Positions 7,144 to 11,061 of a stretch of DNA of 11,061 nucleotides are shown piece by piece; position 1 is the first letter of the stretch; the number at the start of each line of letters is the position of its first letter. Source of the stretch: Bacteroidota bacterium (GTDB lineage Bacteria; Bacteroidota; Bacteroidia; 2-12-FULL-35-15); assembly GCA_021413595.1 (NCBI GenBank), contig JAIOQD010000153.1, forward strand, positions 1 to 11,061, given 5' to 3'. The translations under genes and the position numbers were made by a program. The notes beneath the pieces were generated by a model. It did not search any database. It saw only the letters and a list, made by a program, of their open reading frames with translations, and was not told the origin of the DNA.

Positions 7144-7179
7144 TCTAAAATCCAATATCTAACATCCAAACATCTAATA
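7144..7179. repeat. Degenerate 7-bp repeats upstream of the S23-type gene
   Basis: Five consecutive units read TCTAAAA, TCCAATA, TCTAACA, TCCAAACA and TCTAATA (one is 8 bp). On the minus strand they read TATTAGA / TGTTTGGA / TGTTAGA / TATTGGA / TTTTAGA. They are inverted relative to 6720-6740, and about two dozen positions of a 30-bp alignment pair, so the transcript could fold with the S23-type ORF in the loop. They fill most of the 61-bp gap between fadA and that gene. Confidence 0.8.
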
Positions 7180-7185
7180 TTCTTC

Positions 7186-8364
7186 TTAAAGCATTTCAAA
7201 TACTCCAGCAGCTCCTTGTCCTGTTCCAATACACATGGAAACAATACCGTATTTTTTGTTTCTGCGTTTCAATTCATTGAATAGTTGTACAGATAATTTA
7301 GCACCAGTACACCCTAATGGATGACCTAATGAAATGGCACCACCATTTACATTTACAATCTCAGGGTTTAAGCCTAATTCACGAACAATTGCCAATGACT
7401 GAGATGCAAATGCTTCATTTAATTCAATTAAATCGATTTGATCCAATGTCATGTTTGCAAGTTTCAATGCTTTTGGAATAGCCGCTATTGGCCCAATTCC
7501 CATGATACGTGGAGGAACACCTGCCACTGCGTAGCTCAGTAAACGTGCGATTGGTTTTAAATTGTGCTCTTTCATGAATTTTTCGCTCACGATCATTACA
7601 AATGCAGCACCATCACTGGTTTGTGAAGAGTTACCTGCTGTAACAGAACCTTTTGCATTAAACACCGGTTTTAATTTTGCCAATGCTTCTGCGTTTGTAT
7701 CCGCACGTGGGCCTTCATCTGTATCTATAATGAAATCACGGTTTTTCTTTTTGCCTGTAGCTTCATCAATGTATGTTTCAGTAACTTTTACCGGAGCAAT
7801 ATCATCTTTAAATTTACCATCTGCAATTGCTTTTACAGCTCTTTTATGAGATTGAATTGCGAATGCATCTTGGTCTTCACGGCTGATTTTGTACTCCTGA
7901 GCAACTGCTTCAGCAGTTAAGCCCATACCCCAGTAATAATCAGGGTTTGTAAGAGCCATAGCCGGGTCAGGAACAATTCTCCAGCCGCCCATTGGAATTA
8001 AGCTCATGCTTTCTGCACCACCTGCGATGATACATTCTGCTTGACCAGAATTGATTTTAGAAGAAGCAATTGCAATACTTTCCAAACCCGAAGAACAGTA
8101 ACGGTTTACAATCATTCCCGGAACTTTATCGGTATCAAATGCCATTAAGGAAATGAATCTGGCCATGTTCAAGCCTTGCTCTGCTTCAGGCATTGCGCAA
8201 CCTACAATAAGGTCGTCCACTTCTTCTGCCTTTACTCCAGGTACAGATTTCATCAAATGTTTAAGAACAGTTGCTGCTAAATCATCAGGTCGGGTGAAAC
8301 GAAAACCGCCTCTACCAGCTTTGCCTACTGCACTTCTGAAACCTGCTACTATATATGCATTCAT
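7186..8364 (-). CDS. fadA: Acetyl-CoA C-acyltransferase (3-ketoacyl-CoA thiolase)
   Basis: This enzyme catalyses the last beta-oxidation step, cleavage of 3-ketoacyl-CoA by CoA to acetyl-CoA and a shortened acyl-CoA. The 392 residues match the usual thiolase length. Catalytic landmarks are all present: nucleophile Cys90 in NRYCSSGLESIA (87-98), NEAFA (316-320), His348 in GGAISLGHPLGCTGA (341-355) and Cys378 in CIGTGQGAAG (378-387). The N-terminus AYIVAGFRSAVGKAG (3-17) supports the ATG at 8364. The short catalytic loop and partners favour a degradative thiolase over a biosynthetic acetoacetyl-CoA thiolase, though sequence alone does not settle chain length. It is the second gene of the operon. 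The 156-bp gap to fadN is filled with 7-bp repeats and a long hairpin that reach to within ~10 bp of its start codon. Confidence 0.95.
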   Translation of the reverse strand: MNAYIVAGFRSAVGKAGRGGFRFTRPDDLAATVLKHLMKSVPGVKAEEVDDLIVGCAMPEAEQGLNMARFISLMAFDTDKVPGMIVNRYCSSGLESIAIASSKINSGQAECIIAGGAESMSLIPMGGWRIVPDPAMALTNPDYYWGMGLTAEAVAQEYKISREDQDAFAIQSHKRAVKAIADGKFKDDIAPVKVTETYIDEATGKKKNRDFIIDTDEGPRADTNAEALAKLKPVFNAKGSVTAGNSSQTSDGAAFVMIVSEKFMKEHNLKPIARLLSYAVAGVPPRIMGIGPIAAIPKALKLANMTLDQIDLIELNEAFASQSLAIVRELGLNPEIVNVNGGAISLGHPLGCTGAKLSVQLFNELKRRNKKYGIVSMCIGTGQGAAGVFEML

Positions 8365-8370
8365 ATTATT

Positions 8371-8456
8371 TAGATTTTTGATGTTAGATAATTGGATATT
8401 AGATTTTTGATGTTAGATATTAGATTTTTGATTTTTGATGTTAGATTCTTAGATTA
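8371..8456. repeat. Array of twelve degenerate 7-bp units in the fadN-fadA gap
   Basis: The tract parses into twelve successive units of 7 bp (two are 8 bp): TAGATTT, TTGATGT, TAGATAAT, TGGATAT, TAGATTT, TTGATGT, TAGATAT, TAGATTT, TTGATTT, TTGATGT, TAGATTCT, TAGATTA. Within it, a 20-bp block starting TAGATTTTTG occurs perfectly at 8371-8390 and 8400-8419, and a third copy at 8421-8446 carries one extra 7-bp unit. This points to growth by unit duplication. The period of 7 and the short, stop-rich units argue against coding. Confidence 0.9.
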
Positions 8457-8512
8457 TTAAGATGTGAAACAAACTTAAGCAGTCTAACATCAAAAATCAA
8501 AAATCTAATATC
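8416..8512. repeat. Perfect 30-bp inverted repeat (hairpin) between fadN and fadA
   Basis: Bases 8416-8445 (GATATTAGATTTTTG...) are the exact reverse complement of 8483-8512 (...CAAAAATCTAATATC), separated by 37 bp. In the fadN-fadA transcript this would form a long A-U-rich stem. The right arm parses into the same heptads in reverse (TCTAACA, TCAAAAA, TCAAAAA, TCTAATA, TCCAAAT). It can also pair, with a 7-nt bulge, with the copies at 8371-8390 and 8400-8419, so alternative folds are possible. It may be an RNase III site, mRNA stabiliser or attenuator; none is shown. Confidence 0.9.
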
Positions 8513-8520
8513 CAAATAAA

Positions 8521-10896
8521 TTAATTTCTCAAAATTTTTCCTCCGGTAATAATTGATTGGATACGCTCCAATGTTTTCTTTTCAGTACAAAGTGATAAAA
8601 ATGCTTCGCGCTCCAAATCCAATAAATATTGTTCACTTACTAAAGTAGGTGAAGATAAATCCCCACCAGCCAATACATAGGCTAATTTTTGTGAGATTTT
8701 TTCATCGTGCTCGCTGATGTAATTTCCAGATCTCATGGTATTAGCTCCTAAATAAGCCAATCCCAATGCTTGTTTACCAAGTACACGGATATCTTTACGT
8801 TGAACAGGCTGAGTATAACCAGCATCAGCTAATTCAATACAATTTGCTTTTGCTTCAGCCAATAAACGGTGGCGTGATGTTACAATCACATCTTTTCCTT
8901 TTCGTAAGTAACCTAAGTCAAACGCTTCAGCAGCAGATGTAGATACTTTTGCCTGTCCAATTGTTAAGAAACGGTCACGGAAATTGTTTAATTCAACATC
9001 ACCTTCCTGTAAATCATCTGCTAAACGAACAGCAAACTCTTTACTTCCGCCACCACCTGGAATTAAGCCAACACCAAATTCAACTAATCCCATATAGGTT
9101 TCTGAATGTGCAACAACTCTATCAGCATGTAAGCTCATTTCGCATGCACCGCCTAAAGCAAGGTTGTGAGGAGCAACAACAACAGGAATTGAAGAGTATC
9201 GGATACGCATCATTGCATTCTGGAATGCTTTGATGGCCATGTTTAATTCTTCGTATTCTTGTTCTACTGCCATCATGAAAATCATACCAACGTTTGCACC
9301 AGCACTGAAGTTAGCTCCTTCGTTTGAAATTACAAGACCGCGGTAATTTTTTTCAGCTAAGTCAATAGCTTTGTGGATACCTTCAATTACTTCACCACCA
9401 ATAGAGTTCATTTTTGTGTGGAACTCTAAGTTGAGTATTCCATCACCGATATCGGTAATAGTAGTACCACTGTTTTTCCAAACAGTATTTTTTTCGCGGA
9501 TATTATCTAACAAAATAAATGATTCTGTTCCCGGAATTATTTTGTATGATTTAGAAGGGATATCGTAATATTTTTTAGCGCCATCTTCTACTTTATAGAA
9601 AGCAGAAGCACCACTTGCGAGCATGTCATAAATCCAAGTCGCTGGTTTTTTACCGGCAGCTTCCATGGCTTTTACTGTTTCAGCAACACCCAATGCATCC
9701 CATGCTTCGAATGGTCCTAATTCCCATGCAAAACCTGCATTCATAGCAGAGTCAATTTTGAATAATTCATCGGTAATTTCAGGAATACGATTACTTACGT
9801 ATGAAAATAAGCTGTAGAATGATTCGCGGTAGAACTCACCTGCTTTGTCTTTACCGGCAAGCAATACTTTCATTCTTGCTCTTAAATTATCAATGGTTTT
9901 TGTAGCTTCAAGTGTTGCAAATTTTACTTTTTCAGAAGGTTTGTACTCCAGTGTTTTCAAGTCCAACACATGAATGTCTGATTTACCGCCAGCACCTTTT
10001 ACTTTTTTGAAAAAGCCTTGTTCTGTTTTGCTTCCAAGCCATTTATTTTCTACCATTTTAGCTACATAGCCTGGTATTTTGAATTGTTCGATTGCTTCGT
10101 CTTTCGGACAGGTTGCTGCAACACCGTTTGCAACATGTACCAATGTATCCAAACCAACTACCTCACATGTACGGAAGGTAGCTGATTTAGGGCGACCTAA
10201 TACCGGTCCGGTTAATTTATCTACTTCTTCAACTGTTAAACCCATTTTTTCCACTAAGTGGAACAGGCTCATGATACCGAATACACCAATTCTGTTTGCA
10301 ATAAATGCAGGAGTATCTTTACACAATACAGTAGTTTTTCCTAAGAACAATTCACCATAGTGCATCAAGAAATCCACAACTTCCGGAGAAGTTTTTGGAG
10401 TAGGAATAATTTCTAATAACCGTAAGTAACGCGGAGGGTTGAAGAAGTGAGTTCCACAGAAATGTTTCTGGAAATCTTCGCTTCTGCCTTCTGTCATCAT
10501 GTGGATAGGAATACCGGAAGTATTGGAAGTAATCAATGTTCCTGCCTTGCGGAATTTCTCTACTTTTTCAAAAACTTGTTTTTTAATATCTAGGCGTTCA
10601 ATTACTACCTCAATGATCCAATCACATGAAGCGATATCTTTCATATCATCATCAAAGTTACCGGTGGTAACACGCTTAGCATACGCCTTACGATAGATAG
10701 GCGAAGGATTTGATTTTAATGCAAAATCAAGAGCATCATTTACTATTTTGTTACGACTTTTTTTATCTGCTGCTGCATCTTTTGGAACGATATCGAGTAA
10801 TAAAACTTCAATACCAATGTTTGCAAAATGGCATGCAATGCGACTTCCCATTACACCAGAGCCAAGTACCGCTACTTTTTTAATGATTCTATTCAT
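8521..10896 (-). CDS. fadN: 3-Hydroxyacyl-CoA dehydrogenase / enoyl-CoA hydratase fusion (FadN type)
   Basis: This bifunctional protein hydrates trans-2-enoyl-CoA and oxidises the 3-hydroxyacyl-CoA with NAD+, the two middle steps of beta-oxidation. Its 791 residues have the dehydrogenase first and the hydratase last, as in Bacillus FadN (~789) and opposite to E. coli FadB. Dehydrogenase: Rossmann GSGVMG (12-17), SNTSGIP (124-130), catalytic His150 in GTHFFNPP (148-155) with Glu162 in LLEIIP, and DTPAFIANRIG (194-204). Hydratase: oxyanion loop FSAGANV (530-536), GGACEM with Glu586 (582-587) and LVEFGVGLIPGGGG with Glu606 (604-617). Both catalytic glutamates are present, so both halves look active. 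It is the first gene of the fad operon. The ATG at 10896 directly precedes the Rossmann strand. A 20-bp palindrome lies 45 bp upstream of the start. Confidence 0.95.
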   Translation of the reverse strand: MNRIIKKVAVLGSGVMGSRIACHFANIGIEVLLLDIVPKDAAADKKSRNKIVNDALDFALKSNPSPIYRKAYAKRVTTGNFDDDMKDIASCDWIIEVVIERLDIKKQVFEKVEKFRKAGTLITSNTSGIPIHMMTEGRSEDFQKHFCGTHFFNPPRYLRLLEIIPTPKTSPEVVDFLMHYGELFLGKTTVLCKDTPAFIANRIGVFGIMSLFHLVEKMGLTVEEVDKLTGPVLGRPKSATFRTCEVVGLDTLVHVANGVAATCPKDEAIEQFKIPGYVAKMVENKWLGSKTEQGFFKKVKGAGGKSDIHVLDLKTLEYKPSEKVKFATLEATKTIDNLRARMKVLLAGKDKAGEFYRESFYSLFSYVSNRIPEITDELFKIDSAMNAGFAWELGPFEAWDALGVAETVKAMEAAGKKPATWIYDMLASGASAFYKVEDGAKKYYDIPSKSYKIIPGTESFILLDNIREKNTVWKNSGTTITDIGDGILNLEFHTKMNSIGGEVIEGIHKAIDLAEKNYRGLVISNEGANFSAGANVGMIFMMAVEQEYEELNMAIKAFQNAMMRIRYSSIPVVVAPHNLALGGACEMSLHADRVVAHSETYMGLVEFGVGLIPGGGGSKEFAVRLADDLQEGDVELNNFRDRFLTIGQAKVSTSAAEAFDLGYLRKGKDVIVTSRHRLLAEAKANCIELADAGYTQPVQRKDIRVLGKQALGLAYLGANTMRSGNYISEHDEKISQKLAYVLAGGDLSSPTLVSEQYLLDLEREAFLSLCTEKKTLERIQSIITGGKILRN

Positions 10897-10934
10897 ATAG
10901 TTTTTTTTATGAAATTAAATACTTCTTATTTTAA

Positions 10935-11000
10935 AAGGTCATTCCGAAATGTTTCGGAATTTTTACTGTTGAGATGCTGATACCAGTTCAGCATGACTTT
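10935..11000. repeat. Palindromic element upstream of fadN
   Basis: There are two palindromes in a row. 10941-10960 has perfect 9-bp arms ATTCCGAAA and TTTCGGAAT around TG. ATGCTGA (10974-10980) pairs with TCAGCAT (10988-10994). Outer ends AAGGTCAT and ATGACTTT are also nearly complementary, giving a 66-bp cruciform-like unit. Its architecture resembles the TGTCAT...ATGACA element at 4835-4903 and dispersed repeats of Bacteroidota. Its position upstream of the first fad gene means it could instead serve as an operator or as the terminator of the preceding gene. Confidence 0.7.
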
Positions 11001-11015
11001 CTGAATAAATTTTGC

Positions 11016-11061
11016 TTAAGATTGACATAATACCAGCTTTTGTAGTTTATGACGTTCTTCA
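11016..11061 (-). CDS. Possible C-terminal end of a further minus-strand gene
   Basis: From the right edge, one minus-strand frame reads EERHKLQKLVLCQS and then a TAA at 11018-11016. An E/K/L-rich tail of this kind would suit the end of a helical regulator such as MarR, which often precedes fad operons in this phylum, but 15 codons cannot prove any gene. Another minus-strand frame is also open for ~23 codons here. Treat this as a pointer to look beyond the window. Confidence 0.2.
   Translation of the reverse strand, partial: EERHKLQKLVLCQS

Noticed and set aside
6720..7179. Diversity-generating retroelement, suggested by the Avd-like four-helix-bundle protein
   Set aside because: No reverse transcriptase, no template/variable repeat pair and no C-type-lectin target gene are visible. 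The family also occurs alone very often.
8371..8512. CRISPR-like array
   Set aside because: The periodic units are ~7 bp with no unique spacers of 25-40 bp, and no cas gene is nearby.
8416..8512. Intrinsic terminator between fadN and fadA
   Set aside because: The stem is almost all A-U with a 37-nt loop and lacks a GC-rich stem followed by a U-tract in the direction of transcription. Termination here would also cut the operon.
8949..10696. Several plus-strand open frames of 65-94 codons opposite fadN
   Set aside because: fadN is intact with all catalytic residues over this span. The antisense frames are low-complexity by-products with no recognisable domain.

Overview
The window looks like chromosomal DNA of a member of the Bacteroidota. 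It is AT-rich. It carries the lineage-typical block rlmH / DUF4783 / nadC / YihY, genes lack clear Shine-Dalgarno sequences, and the intergenic gaps hold palindromic repeats of a kind common in that phylum. The assignment rests on gene content and protein style; no search was run. No rRNA, tRNA, CRISPR array or transposase is visible.

Left part (1-3647): a 5'-truncated M42-type aminopeptidase (+) converges on an rlmH-like gene (-). A long imperfect inverted repeat fills the gap between them. The rlmH-like gene lacks its usual first ~20 residues. Divergent from it run a small exported DUF4783 protein and nadC, which overlap by 8 bp, then a YihY/BrkB membrane protein.

Middle (3680-4796, all -): a small SAM-dependent methyltransferase of the phospholipid N-methyltransferase type, and an Ogt-type O6-alkylguanine-DNA alkyltransferase.

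Right part (4922-10896, all -): a fatty-acid beta-oxidation operon in the order fadN (3-hydroxyacyl-CoA dehydrogenase/enoyl-CoA hydratase fusion), fadA (thiolase), a four-helix-bundle S23/IVS-type gene, and fadE (long acyl-CoA dehydrogenase). Apart from the S23-type gene this is the Bacillus fadNAE order. The products cover all four steps of the beta-oxidation cycle. A possible C-terminal scrap of another minus-strand gene lies at the right edge.

The most unusual signal is a degenerate 7-bp repeat family (TAGATTT / TTGATGT / TAGATAT) present in all three internal gaps of the fad operon. Inverted arms of it flank the S23-type gene. In the fadN-fadA gap it builds a perfect 30-bp inverted repeat. 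This resembles the layout of 23S rRNA intervening sequences, where an S23-type ORF sits in the loop of an RNase III-cut stem, but here it lies inside an mRNA operon.
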